From: Anisakis pegreffii
Taxonomy: Eukaryota > Nematoda > Chromadorea > Rhabditida > Anisakidae
Reading direction: 5' to 3'
NCBI GenBank assembly: GCA_035041965.1
Contig: JAPYMA010000316.1
Location: 1-64,000 of the forward strand
Length of the DNA: 64,000 nt
The translations under genes were made by a program, and so were the position numbers. Below the pieces are notes generated by a model, which was given only the letters and a program-made list of their open reading frames with translations, searched no databases and was not told the DNA's origin. Below, one piece after another: positions 14,230 through 27,700 of the stretch (positions are counted from its first letter, which is position 1; every line of letters begins with the position of its first letter).

Positions 14230-15722
14230 ATCAATAAACCAATCGGTCACTCACATTGATCCTGAAAACAATACTTCAACTCCAGGCATTCCGAACTTTT
14301 GAACACCCCTAATTTTGATGATTCTCATATACTAGATCTAAAATAAAATGCTTGCTTGCACTTATTTGTCAACCATGCGTTTAATGTTTTCAATCATGAT
14401 CAAGTTATCTATTGGAGTGATACTTTTTCGGTTCCCTCCTCATGATTAGACAATCATTTCCCTTGTTTATCATGAATCCATTTGCAGAACTACGATCCCT
14501 TTTCCAAAATGCTCACTTGAAATCGCTTGTTACACAATTTTCTATTAATAAGATTGTCACGTTCACTGACTGATTCGATCGGAACGCATACCTCTGATCA
14601 TCAAACACTTGTTAGTCACGCTCACAAAGACCATATGAAAAGAACGACAACAATTCCAGACAGATAACTGAAAAAATGAAAGAATCTATCAAACTCTTTG
14701 AAAATGAATGAAAAATATTGCAAGCATCCCGAAAGGAATGAGCGTAATATGAGCATATAGCAAAAGAATGAGAAGCTGAGTGCATTTTGCCGTCATAAAT
14801 CTTCTGGATCTTAATCCCTCCGAATAGAATCCTAAATCCTAATACTCATTTTACCTGAACATTCCAATTCATTTCCTTTCATACCTAACAATTCATTGTT
14901 GCATCTTTTTTGAACAATATTACATTCCCTAAGTTCCGTGTATGGTTGAAAAATTTAATTTTGGAATGGAAACAATTTGTGCAAAACGTGATAAACAACG
15001 AATGGAATAAACAAAATAGTCAAAGACCAGTCAGGAAACATGAGTCTCACCGCTGAGTATCAGGCAAGTGAAATCCTACGAGATTTCACAACAGCGCTGA
15101 CACAACTAATCTACGGCTTGCTATATTAGCTTGCTATAATAGGATGTGATCACAAAGTATGTGCGCTTGTCTTCCTTCAAATGATTTCGTAATCACCGAT
15201 TTCAACACATTATCAAATGAAACGAACAGCTACTCAGTTCGACGTTAGTGTGCAATTGGACTGCGACGACAAAATTGGACTATGACGATGAACGATCGAA
15301 AAAAATGAGAAAATATGAGGCGAGAAGGCTTAAGGCAGTTTGATATTCGTTGCATGACTATAGCAACCGAACAACATCCATTCAGCTTGCTAGCGTAACT
15401 GGACTCGAGACTGATGCTGACTCATACAAAATCCATATTTGAATTGGCTGAAATATACAATTCACTAAATTCATTCCATCACTAATGCCTACCTAATGAG
15501 GAAGGACAGAAGAATTACTCACTCAACCAATTGTAAAACGACATCCACCAATGCATAGGAGGATACTTTTTTTCTCAATTGGAAACTGCAAAATTTGGAT
15601 GAAAAAGACGATGAAATATTGCAAAACTGTTTATTGGACTAGCAAGATTGCATGTAACATAGAGCTAACACAAGAATGAATCATATCATTTAGCACCGAA
15701 GTAATCGAATGAATTCTCCTCA
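14230..15722. other. Intergenic region
   Basis: About 1.5 kb between the 5' end of the glycoprotein gene and the 3' end of the SH2 gene. It presumably holds the glycoprotein promoter. No frame, RNA gene or clear repeat could be supported. Confidence 0.6.
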
Positions 15723-18545
15723 TCACTTTCGTTTATCAGCTGCTATATCTGGTTTAAGCCACCATGGAAAAACGTCTGCAGTCAGTCCACTGTTCTGCGA
15801 ATACGAATGCAACGACGCATATGTACTGAAATTCAGTTTCGTTTTCGTATGAACACGTTCACTTAAAATTTCCAACTCATTTTTAACCTTCAGCTATCGA
15901 CGAAATGAACTTCCTTCCGATTCTTTCGCTATGTTTTCATTTCGTCTAGATTGCACCATGAAGGCGTTTCGATGAAACCCATGTGTACTTTTCAGTCGTT
16001 TATTGTTTTCTTTTTCTTTGCACGCAAATATGTAACATTTCATTCAGGAATCAAAACGAACTTGACCAACAACCAATACACTCACCAATAATATTTGATC
16101 AACGCACCAAGACGCATGAACTCGGCACATCTATCATCGCCATAATCAACGTATAACAACGATGTCTTGAGATTCTCGTCATATCGCTCCAATATTGGAT
16201 AATGACTGAAACTTACAATTCAATCATCATTTATTTTATTACGATTAAGAAATTCAGTTGAAAACTAATAATGAAGATATCATCGTTATGAAGATACATT
16301 TCTAACACAAAAAACTCTCCATAGGCGTGATAGTTGTGATATTGAAGATAACAGAGAGGCACAAACTCGTAATGAGGTGCAAACGCTCAAATAAAGAATT
16401 CACACTGTCTAAGATATTATAAGATTGTTAGGTTGCAACAATTGCTTACAAGTACTTTCCACGACTGTTTTTGTAGACGATGTACAAAGGATATTCACTG
16501 TTGCTTGAGTCGTGTTCTGAGATTTCATGATAAACCTCAAAATGATCATCATTTTCATGCAGATCACCTCATCAATGGTCGTTGAAAGAATTACATTCGT
16601 ATATCTTTGCGGTCTTTGATCTTATCAGATACCTTCTTCAACTGTTGCATTTCTTACTGTTTTAGTGTGGAGTCGGAAATTTTGAAAATTGGGAAGAGTG
16701 TTTAGCAAATGTTCTGAGTCTTCAAATGGAACCATTTCAATGAATGCGCTTTTTGCGCCTCATGTCTTCGTAAATTGTGATTTGTTCAACTGAGTCTTGC
16801 ACGGTTCTCATTGTCAGTTACCATTTTTGTCAGTGTACTCATAACGCACCATCGATCAAGAAACGTTTCCGTCGTAGATGTGTTCAGAATTCTAAATCAG
16901 AAAGTTGCTTTAATTATCCCATCTTATCCTCACATCTTAACCGAATATCTTCTAAAATGCACAAAACCGCATTGAAGTAGCTGACTCACTCACCCTAAAC
17001 GCGGTGTTTCGCCATACGAACATTTCCGACGTTTTCCGACTCACAACCCCAATATAATACCGTTTCAGAGGACAGGTTGATTTTGGATTCGATGGACTAC
17101 TTTCACTGCAATTAATAGTTTATCAGTGAACATTATCTTAATGATCCTTATAATTCCCATCTTCATACAGAATATTGGTTAACTGCTAAGTGATGAGGCA
17201 TTCGAACACGTTCGACTCAGTCTAACCCGAGAATCATCTCACTGTATTGAGGACTTCCGTCATCTTGGTCGCTAGTCTCTTCGCTGGACGATGAAATATC
17301 ACTTCGTGATTGCATTAGAGCATTGAGCGGTTTATACTTCAATTCAGTGAATCTGAAATTATTGATTCACATTTAACCCGATTCTGATAACATTTTTCAA
17401 TTACATTAAGAATCCAGCAACAGTTTTGTTTCTGAGATGTTATCTGGATAGAGGTAAATCGAAAAATTGATGAATAGATTTTTGAGAATTTTGAGGGATA
17501 AAGCTGGGAAAATGATGGAAGTGCTCATGCTAGTTAGTTTGTGGTCATCATAATAGCTCTGGAATTATCCCAACAAGAAGAACCTACGAGTGGCTATGCT
17601 GTAATTTATGTTTGGCGTAGAGTTGTGAACCGATCACACTGCTGAGATCCTGAAAAATCACGGTGAGTTTGGTACGGAGACGATATTCCTTCAAGAGCGG
17701 CTTTGCTGATGTACGGAATGGTTGGCCTTTGATATCGTGATACAAGGATTTGAAAACGTCGACCACAAATATGAATCCAGTTTGGACAGACGAATTGACA
17801 ATCGATAGTAGTATCAAAGGTCTGGTGTTGCTGGTAAAATCCGAACGTATAAAAGTGCTGGACATGAAATATTAGATGCAGTTGTTAAGTATGAGTTGCT
17901 TGCTGATTTGAAGGTGCGACGACGATTAGATTCAGCTATGTCTCAGCAGAACTGGAACCGTGAAACTTACTTTGCTCTTTCGAACCTGTTTTTTAGTCCC
18001 AGTCGGCAATCGATCCTCTATTTCGTCTTCATCTGTTTTCCGGATCTTTCGCTCTGCATTTTTCCCGGCTGTTTGCTTTTTTACTAAAAACATTCGATAT
18101 TCAGTTGAGCAAATCGCAACTTAAGTTAGTATGTTTCTCTTTGATAATAAATGAAACTGCTATCATAAATTAATAGACAGTTACCTAAATCTGCCGATGT
18201 TATTGTCCGATTCATAGATGAATTTCTGGGCGATTCTTCCACATACTTCTGAAAAAAAAAGATAGGATTATAAATAAATTCGAAAATTCTCAGATTTTCA
18301 TGCGATCAACTATTCAAAGCACTCTATTCCTTCATTAACTACAGCATGTCATGAAATCTATCTGGAGAAATGTGCCTAACCATCACTTGAGCGAATTCTT
18401 TTCGTTCATCAGATTCTATTTCGGGTCGATGACGCCTTCTGACCGGAGGACGTCGACGTCGTTCACTGGCAATCGCCTTCGCCGCAGCACATTGACGACC
18501 GTGCAGACAACAAATTAAACATCCCTTCAGTACCATCAGTTTCAT
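15723..18545 (-). CDS. Nematode SH2-domain protein
   Basis: Nine exons: 18545-18381, 18248-18185, 18083-17971, 17857-17640, 17352-17227, 17105-16994, 16535-16450, 16205-16086, 15825-15723; 1107 nt, 368 aa, phases closing. The first 115 residues are basic (RRRRPPVRRRHR near 28-39, then Lys-rich). The middle holds an acidic Ser-rich patch (SDISSSSEETSDQDDG). The C-terminal 110 residues read as an SH2 fold: YYIGVVSRK (first helix), a strand ending AFRVYHEI, LYIVYKN, GKYFHYPI (the HYxI strand), LLYVDYG, and EFMRLGALIKYY (final helix). SH2 domains bind phosphotyrosine and place signalling proteins at activated receptors. The usual FLVR arginine is not evident. No kinase or SH3 domain is seen. Exon 4 was read in the frame forced by phase; another frame is open but cannot be joined. 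Confidence 0.78.
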
Positions 18546-19628
18546 TTCATAGAATCCAAAAACTATTTCAAAAGTTTCATTTTGTTCATTTGACGTCTTT
18601 GATCTGAATTACCGACCAAAAAGTTGAACTACTTAGTCGATTTTATCGAATCAATCGCAGATTATAAGATGGTTTCCTGTTGGTTATGTTCTCAATGCTA
18701 TTCTTCTCTCCTTTGATCATCAAACATAATCCCTCAGCATTTCGCTTATAGATGATACGAGAGCACCTAAGGCGAACTGAATAAAAAAATCACAAAACTA
18801 TGGAAGATTAGCTCTCACTTTCGTTTCTTTTATGAGCTTTCGTTGCAAACTCCAATCGTCATCCATATTCTTAAAGTTAAGTAAAACAGTGAAAGTCATA
18901 CGAAAACTCGAGGAAATTTTCAAAAATCTTCTCTGGAAATGGAATATGCGGGCCGTTCCTGATAAAGATTAGTTGGTTGTTGTAGATGTGTCTGTCCCAT
19001 CAAATTCAAAATCATTACCGACTCCTCGATAATTACCTAAATACAGACTTAATCGAATAACCGACGTTTATTTATCACCAGATAGTCAGGTAGTCGTTGA
19101 CTGAATCGAGCGACTACCCGCGCGAATCGCCTAAACAATAAATGAATATCTCATAACTGAATGCTTCCACCTAGACCCTTCATTTCACAAAATAAAATTT
19201 GTTTGCTAGGCAAATTTCCCGAAATATTCATCCACTGTTTCATGTATTGTTGATAGAGAACGGCTGAATCGGAATCTACAGTAAGCCCGCAGCACATACA
19301 AACTCAATTTTTTCTCGTTATAAATGTGCTTAAATAATCTTTAACTGTTGAATATTTATTTCGATATTGCAGGCATACAGGATCTGCATTCTGCTTTCGT
19401 TTTCCACATTTTAACAAAACTTTTTCGGTTTGATAATTCTACCATATGTCTGTGGGTTCGAATATGATCAACTAAATGCAAAGATAGCATCTAAAAACAA
19501 ATACTAAAATCATTAATGTTGACTTGTTAGGATCCGCTAGCAGCTCGAGAATGATTAAATGAGGATTTTGACGGAAAAGAAAAGATGATCGTTTTTACTC
19601 GCTTCGTTGCTAATCTGCAGCGAAATTT
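18546..19628. other. Intergenic region upstream of the SH2 gene
   Basis: About 1.1 kb with no supported frame. It should contain the SH2 gene promoter. The start of that gene could lie further up if a 5' exon was missed. Confidence 0.55.
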
Positions 19629-19701
19629 TGACCTCGGGCGGGCTCGAACCGCCCACCTTCTGTGTGATAGACAGATGTGATAACCGCTACACCGCGAGAT
19701 C
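19629..19701 (-). tRNA. tRNA-Val-like gene with AUC anticodon
   Basis: On the minus strand a full cloverleaf can be drawn: acceptor GATCTCG / CGAGGTC (seven pairs, one U-G), D-arm GTGTAGCGGTTATCAC, anticodon stem TCTGT / ACAGA with loop CTATCAC, T-arm GGCGG-TTCGAGC-CCGCC, discriminator A. The body matches a typical nematode tRNA-Val, whose loop is CTAACAC (AAC). Here the middle base is changed, giving AUC, which would read GAU (Asp). Position 8 is C instead of the usual U, and no run of four T follows closely, so it may be a pseudogene. No intron. Confidence 0.8.
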
Positions 19702-21119
19702 AGCTGGTGATCTTATGAACTTGCAGATGATCACGGTAACTTCAATTATTTCTCTTGAGTTCTTCAACTTCAGTAGAAACAGTGAAGAATATTCCTTAAG
19801 AACTTGAAAATACATCTTCTATTGAGCATATTGTATAGTAAGCATGATTCGGTAGTCGTGATGACCTCAGTGAATTTGCTAGCTTCCTTCAAATCCTCAA
19901 AAATCGTCTCCTTTGACTCCTTAACCTCTTGATTCTCTCACACTTGCACTGGAATAGAGGAACAACCACAGATAGCGCGAGCAAAGTAGCAGTTTTTATT
20001 CCATGGCCCATAAGATCTTTGTAAGAACACATGGAAACAATTAACTCTTCTTCGGAGAATATACATCGTTCCCTGGAATTCCTTTGTAATTGTTTCTCTC
20101 TGCTCCTCTCAAGATTGTTCGAAATTTATCGTTAATGTGCTTATGAAGCTGAGGCAACATTATTTTTCTAAACATATTTGTGATCCCGATGAAACATTCA
20201 TGGAGGAAGTCATGGTTCTGTGTTCTTCTTCACATCTTTACCATAAATAATTGCCATTTCTTGAGAATCATACACGTGTCAAAATCATATTTTGGTGCAC
20301 ATCCACTTATTTTATAACTGATCGTGAATATTTGTGAGTCTAACTTCCTCTAGCGCATCTGAAAGACCGCAACCACTCCTTGCCTGAATCACTAATGAAA
20401 AAACGACAACACATTCCAATTTGTTTGATTTTATTCACTGTTTCCATTCATATCCGAACACCATTGATGATCATGTACAAGTCACTTCAACAGAACGAAC
20501 AAAAAACAATTACTGCTCAACAAAGAATTTCATACACTCCACTTTATCATAACCAAAATTTCATACACTCCATTTTATCATTATATCGATGTTATTATCA
20601 TTTGTCACTATTGTAATTATTATTATGCAACGAATGCAAAACACAAAATATCAATTATCATTCTCATTTAACCGTTATCAATTAGAGCTGAAGCGAGTGT
20701 TCGATCACACGATAACAAACAAATAAATGCAATCACTTACAAATACAATTAGATACACATTGAGTTATTAACAGTAACAAAGCGTTTGTTATTTGATGAA
20801 ATTGATAAGCAGCTGTGAGGCTCACCGACAAATTGCTCGCATCTAAATAAGAAGCTGAACGCGTAACGTGATGGTGAGTGGGAATTTTCAGAAGAGACGA
20901 ATGCTATGAAATATGAAAAGCTCAAAAAAATTCATTGAAACGATTGAAGAATATAAAAATTGCAGCCGTTACATTGGGATCGTCAAACAGACAATACTTG
21001 AGACGCGTTAACTTTGACTGAATCGTTCAACGAAGGAAAATGTCAAATTCACAGTATCCGATTACGACATAACTGAACAAAAATACGGAATGTTCAGTGC
21101 TTCTACACGATCAACACAG
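19702..21119. other. Intergenic region
   Basis: About 1.4 kb between the tRNA-like gene and the 3' end of the ATP-grasp gene. The frame at 20380-20616 has no splice or coding signal. Nothing else is supported. Confidence 0.6.
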
Positions 21120-23714
21120 CTAATCGGCAGTTGTACAACTGCGTATCAGTTGACTGCCCACTGAGCGATTCTGTTGATGATGTATGCGTTGACACACATT
21201 GTGCTTATCCGCTGACGACAGTCGATCCACTGTGATGTCAGTCTCGGTGATCAGTTGATGTACCTCTTTGGAAAGCTCCATTCGGTTCGAGTGTGTTAGA
21301 AATATCTGCAAATTGTTCATAAGCCCAACGATGATCGCTAAATTTGATGGAACAATCAACACTCGCGATAGCTTTCCAGAAGACTGCAATGAAAAGTGAC
21401 GAGCAGCTCACGAACTGCTACAAGTGATGTGCTAAAATACCTGCAAAATGTTACTGTCCACCGCGTCACAGTCGTGCAACTCTTCACCTTCAGAAGCTCG
21501 CCAAGCAACTCGAATATTCGCCGATCGTTTCGGTATTGATGTTTGATGCAGGAGCACTCCCTCACTCGTGGGGAAATTTACAACGACATGATATTCGCAG
21601 CTTTTTGTTGGTGTCTTCGCTGTCGACGACGACGTTGTCGAACAATCGCCGTTTTGGGCATTCTAAAATTGTTATATTGATGAAATGGCGAGAGGACTGT
21701 GAAGAGACCAATCGATCAGAGATATACCAATGAGATCTATGCGCAGTCGGCAATGTTCATGCCTCTAAAGGACGATGACAGTATTTAGGAACGGACGAAT
21801 GAAAGGCAGTGCTCACCTCAGCGACTTCTAAAAGACTCTGCAGGTAGGTGACTTCCCAAGCGGTTGAATGACACCCTGAATGAAGCAATCTACGATGCGT
21901 ATCTGACTTCGGCTCAAGTGAAGTACTCACAAAATAGATACTGTTATGACTCTGCAAGCGATAACTTCTTATTTATTCATTATGATTTGCAGTGAATTTG
22001 ATTCACAATATTTGATGAATTCACATAAAAATGTTGAAGAAGACACTTGATAACTTATACAAATACTCTATAAGAATGATATAGGAAGAGAAGTATCAGG
22101 TAGGTATTATAAGAGCTAACCTTATAATAGCCTTTGATGAAAAGTAGCGAGGGGAATGTGCGATTGAAAACAGATTTGATGGTGTGCATAACGAACGATT
22201 CAATACCCGGGAAGACGTCCCTGGTTTGATCTGCGTTGAGGTATTCGATTGCATATGGGACTTGATCTCTGACACATTCAAATAGCGTTCGACCACAATC
22301 AAACATCGCTATGGTGCCTGAAAATCGGATTATACATCGTTGAAATAGATTCACACTGATTTTACACAAGTGAAAAGATGTGATGCAAATAGTCACCAAT
22401 AAGACCCGCTTTTGAGCACATCGCAGTGAACTCATACCCGTCTTGAAGGCACTCTTCGACCACATACTCACCGCTCGGATTCACGTTTACCGCTCGAGCC
22501 TGAAATTGAATCTCAGATCACAATGTTTGCAAAATTGCTATACCTCAAGTCATTATTACAACACTAACAAAAAATCAGTACTTCCAGAGTAAGGTGCAGA
22601 AAAAGAAACATTCTCAAACTAACCCTGGCCCATGTGAGAAAATCATGTTCATTTCGTGCAATATGGCGAGTGTGCATACATGAAGTTATTGAAGCACTCG
22701 GCTTTAGAAACATCGGAAATGCACCGATTTGAGCAATCGCTCTCTCCAGCCATGCATCTGGTTGTGATTGAGATGCCATTATGCAATGCCTTAGAATCAT
22801 TGGAATAAATCAACACTTTCATGAATTACAGTCGATTCATGAGCGATTTTAATAAATATCAATCCATCTTCATGGCTCTCGAGAAGGAACATATGCATTT
22901 GAACGTTATCTCCTCATATCAATAAATAACCATTGAACTATGAAGATTAACACCTGACTGTTGTAAGTCCACTTCTTCGGGTCAATGCCCTCAAATCCTT
23001 GAGATGAATTAACTGCTCCAGTTGTTCTGGAACTATCCCTTCAATGTCAAGTTCGAACCTGAAAACTCATCCCTTCAATACGACACGAAATCCGATGCAG
23101 TAAGCTGGCGTCCAAGTGATATTCAACTCCTCTCAGATGCTGGAATATTCTCAGCTTTCAAGCAATCTATACCTTATTTTGGCGACAGCTCTTTGAAGTT
23201 CCTTCTCGAAAGCGCATAGTCTACGGCTGGTTGAACCATAGTTCGCGGCCAGTTCGCGAACTTTCTGAACGAGTTGAGAGTGCTCTACATCCCGGATACT
23301 CAGCGGACATTCCACAAGGTGTAGCACATCAACACTGCAAGCAATCAAAACATTTTCTTAGATTAGATTCAACGGGAACTATCGCGTTTCTTTGTGGAGA
23401 CTTTGTGGAGTTGGTGATGAATTCGTGATAATTCCATGATAATCATACAATTCCATGCTAATCATACATGTGAGCGATATTCAATAATCCGTAATCACAC
23501 TTCGATTTCAAGATGATACGGCGAAAGAGCTCAACTCAATAATCGCCTGATAGAAACGTCTGAATGAAAAAACCTACCAACTTTCGTCAACTACACAATT
23601 CGATGGACCCACCACAACAATGCGCACATTCGCTGGTTTACGAAACTTATACAAATTGAGTCGATAACGCCAAAGCGCAATTATAATCACTTTATTGGTG
23701 TTGCTGTTAGTCAT
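21120..23714 (-). CDS. ATP-grasp fold ligase-like protein (carnosine-synthase-like)
   Basis: Nine exons: 23714-23578, 23334-23173, 23058-22954, 22789-22624, 22499-22397, 22317-22121, 21951-21817, 21662-21441, 21383-21120; 1491 nt, 496 aa, phases closing throughout. The N-terminus has a Rossmann-like strand RIVVVGPSN (about 30-38), as in pre-ATP-grasp domains. The centre carries ATP-grasp marks: GAFPMFLKPSASI (lysine strand), NEHDFLTWAR, GEYVVEECLQDGYEFTAM (the EE nucleotide-binding strand), and a long helix region ending VFNRTFPSLLFIKG. The usual acidic ExNxR metal loop is replaced by LEPKSDTHRR, so activity may differ or be lost. ATP-grasp ligases join a carboxylate to an amine or thiol; the substrate here is unknown. 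The last 160 residues are not recognised. The start ATG overlaps an upstream stop (ATGA). Confidence 0.72.
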
Positions 23715-23871
23715 TGTCTCGAGTATTCACTATCATAACATAAAACGATATCACCACCACAATTGTTTTTTGGACAATCTATACGACGACGTTCGAGCTG
23801 ATTATTACCTGAAACCGATGAAATCGCTTTGTAGCCATGACTGTTGTCCATTATTAGCGATTGATCTATTA
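23711..23871 (-). CDS. Possible terminal exon of a small secreted cysteine peptide
   Basis: Fifty-two codons after a CATTGCAG acceptor, ending at TGA 23713-23711. The tail reads LERRRIDCPKNNCGGDIV, with a basic RRR site followed by three cysteines, as in processed peptides. The 5' exons are not identified; the exon at 24717-24553 is a candidate but its phase does not fit directly. It could also be 5' UTR of the ATP-grasp gene. Confidence 0.3.
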
Positions 23872-24552
23872 CTGCAATGATTCGAGACAAAAGGCGATCG
23901 TCAAAACAAAGTGGAAGAACAACAAAAAGCACTCGAAATTTTCAGCAAACAAGCGAGCAGCGAAGCAGTTAAATGTTGTAATAATGACGGTGCATGAATC
24001 AGTCTCGTCAAGAAGCATGATTTTTTTTTTTGTTCCTGAGAAGGAGGTAAATGGCATAGAGAGAACATTTAAACGGAACAAATCAAAAATCAAAGTATTT
24101 TCGTTATTGGATAGCGAAACAAAAACAAAATATTAATTTGCTTCTAACTCCAAATTAACAATAAAAGTATGATTGATGGAACGTTGCACGGACGGTGGGG
24201 TGAACAAAAAAAAGACGAAGAAGAAGAAATAATGGAAAACCAGCTGAAGCAAACAGCACTGAAACTTTAAACGAAACCAAATTGAATTCAACTGAATCAA
24301 ATTCAATTCGATAACACTAAATGAAACGAACAAACGAATTGCGTTTCATTCTTTCAGTAGCAATAAATGAATAATTCAAAATGAATCAATTAATCGCTCT
24401 CTAATGTAAGCACCAACAAAGCAGCATTTCAATAGCAACACTACTGAAGATATCATCATCACCATCGTCATCAACACTGAATGTGGCTCGTATTATTTGA
24501 AATTTTCAAGTTTGAACAGTACTGCAAAAAACATTCATGCATGTTTACATAC

Positions 24553-24717
24553 GCCATCATCTCGTTTTGCATGTGCTCGTCGTGGTACGGCACGATGAAG
24601 TGTGCGAGTCGAACCGATAATATGGCACGACACGACAGGTAAAAAAGAAAATAAACAAGCGATCATAGAGAAATTAATGCATGACAGCAATAATGTATCA
24701 TGAGACGACGACGACAT
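24553..24717 (-). CDS. Possible first exon with signal peptide
   Basis: ATG at 24717 opens 55 codons: a short polar start, a hydrophobic stretch (SMIACLFSFLPVVSC), then a basic segment with RR and KR sites (AVPRRAHAKRDDG), ending at a GTATGT donor. This is the layout of a secreted or prepro-peptide first exon. No downstream exon could be joined in phase. Confidence 0.35.
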
Positions 24718-27700
24718 ATTATATACTGTTGACTGTTCTTAGTACTAAGAAGTTGTTTGTGACGTTTATTTGCTCATCACATATGGAAGAGTCGATGGAA
24801 TAATGAATGTGAGTCGCTCGGTATTCATTGATGAAGAACAATAAGACACATTGCAAAGAAAGTTTCTCTCCTTTATTTTTTGATGATACTAATAACATTT
24901 CGTCATTATAATCATCATCTTACAATGTCACCAAATCAACCAACATTCTACTAAAGAAGGGGCAAAATGTAAAAACGAATGAAGCTCTGCTCATTTTCGG
25001 TTACTGCACATCTTTATACGGCAACAATGGCCACTGAAATGATTCAATGTCGCTATCGCCCTTCTTTTTTTCACTTACCAAATTCACTCCTTATCATTTC
25101 GCACTCAACACGATAACATCAATGATAATTTAATATTTTCAACGTTTCAATAACTGTTCCTAGCTAATCGACATCAGAGTTGTACTTGGTTTCTTCTTGG
25201 TAAAATTCTAACTTTTGGTTTTAATTTTATTCAGTGGCTCAACTTCTACACATTTTCATGGCAATGCGATCAATTGTAGCAGTCAGTGTTCAATTATTCA
25301 GTGCCATCCATCAGTATTGCTTTCCTTATTTCCTTGAGTAGTAATCTCAACGACCAAACAAATTGTTACTGCCCGCTGCCACTTCTATAGCATTTCGTCG
25401 TCGTGCAGTAATAATATCTCTTCTTATTATTGCTCTTATAGTTGCGCTCGTTTTCGTTCTTCATTTTCGTACGCATTCTTCTGCATTTGTTAGAGCAATA
25501 GAACACACACTAAACATATGAATGAAGAAGTGTGTGTGTGTGTGCTAGATTCAAGAGGAGAGAGTGAAAAAGGAGATAATTTCATTTTTGTTCATCAATA
25601 TGTGGACGCAAACAATGTATGAGATGACGTATGAGCATTCCCAGAATCATCTTGAATTAATTGAATGAATCTCAAAGCACTTACTGGTATTGAAGGCGTA
25701 AACATTCTGATTCAGTGACCGAACGAGGCGATGGAATTTAGCGAAGCATTTGATGAATTTAAACAAAAAGGAAACACACACACAGCACACCAAATCAACC
25801 AGATAATATCAACTACCATATGTTAAGAAAATCGCTAACACGAACAACTTCATACATGATGCACATATTCATCGCTATTCTAAGTGAAAAAACACATAAA
25901 CACACAATCAGTAAAGTATTCAACGAATAAATTTTGGCCGAATGGTGAATTCATGATTCGCTGAGATTAGAGTCGAGCGGTGGTGATTCAAGATTAAATG
26001 AGATTAGAGACGGAAATGAGTTAACCAATGATTCGATGAATGCAACTTTGTGAAAAAAATGAGACAACGGAAAAAATGCATTCGGTTGTTTTTTCTCATT
26101 CTAACGAACAATTAAGCACCAGTATTAAAATGCTTCATTGTATAGCATATAGCAACAACACAATCAACTGTAAGACCATGATAGCATGAGGCTAAGATAC
26201 CAGATACCAGAGCAAGCAAACGACCACAACGAAAAAATCAAGCTGGATGGCTTGAATAGTGAAATTGCAAGAGAAGAACATACGGACTCAAGGAATAAGT
26301 ACTATTTGAGTGATCGATTTGCAATCATTTGCAAGGAAATTGCACAATTTACAAACAATGAATGCAGTAAAGGAGTCTAATGATGAATGTTAATGACGGG
26401 ATAAAGAGGAGTCTGTAGAGATGAGCTGAAAGGAAACGTAACATGAAACCGATTTGTAGCACGCTTGTAGGAATAGGAATAGTTCAGGCTGCATTATGTC
26501 TCACTTTTCTGCTGATTCAAACATATTTGTATCACAAGCATCCGATTCATTTGCCTCATCGGTTAATGAGACAGGATTAGCTCTTATTTCGATATTTCAG
26601 CATTTCCGGATCACACTTTCAAATGATATCTGCAAATATCGATTGGGTGTGTATAAGGAGTTTGAGGATCCCAAAATTTCTGCTCCTTTCTTTCATTTTA
26701 TAGTTACATGCTTCTTTAGACTGCTTAAACTTGATGTTTTCATTAGATCGCAATTATTAGATTACTGGATCTCAGTGATCTCGTTGTAGTACAGTTGTGA
26801 GGAAACTATGCCCAGTCGCACAAATAGCATCTGATTGTGAGTGAGCGATGACCGAATCTAATTGATAAGGGTCGTCGAATGAACACAACGATGAAGACTC
26901 GAAAGCTCTATAGAAAAGCAGAGTAGCAAAGTAACTGTGAGTGGATTTTGCTAAAATTTATATGAATGTTTGACTGAAAGGGCAATATTTGCAGCAGCAA
27001 AACAATGAATACGTAAACATCCACTATGACATCACTAAATGTTTATCTCAACTTAGTCTGAAATACGCAGCAAATGACATTAATTACAACGCTCAAAATG
27101 CACTTAAGTGTCAGCTTTCCCAGAAAACTGAACCATGCACATGAACGCTCGGTTAAATAAACATCAGAAGACATCACATATTCTTCCTGGATCTGAGGTG
27201 ATCCTTTGTGAAGCTAGAATTTTTGATTTGATGTTATCCATCTATCAGATTTACAGACAGCACTCTTAATGATCATTTTCATTCAAAATCACCAGCAAGT
27301 ATTTGTTTGATTGCATCAATGAGAAAAGAGAAAATTTATGAGTGCTGCGTTCATTTATTTAATTGATCAGCCAGCAATTACAGCCCATCTAAATTTTATT
27401 GCCAATATCACACTTCAGCAGATGGGCGACTGACTGACTGACAATCGCTGTGCGCAATGGCGATCGATAGATATTATTGGTGGTAGTTCGATAAATGAAT
27501 GGCATTGCTGTCCGGCTGTGTTTAATTATCTAAAACATGTACACTGAAAAATAATCCGTATTGCCTGGATGCGGAATGATTAATACTGAATCAATTGCTA
27601 TGGATCTATTCAATTTCAATAATTAAAATCGTTGTTTATTGTCGTTTAGAAAAATTATTCGTTCACTCCAGCTTATCTAAAATTTACTCTCAAACAATCA

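Noticed and set aside
17584..17865. 93-codon frame starting MSSTFIRSDF
   Set aside because: It overlaps SH2-gene exon 4 in another frame and cannot be joined in phase to the exons on either side.
27421..27480. GACTGACTGACTGAC run as a possible regulatory array
   Set aside because: Only three to four units; ordinary short tandem repeat.
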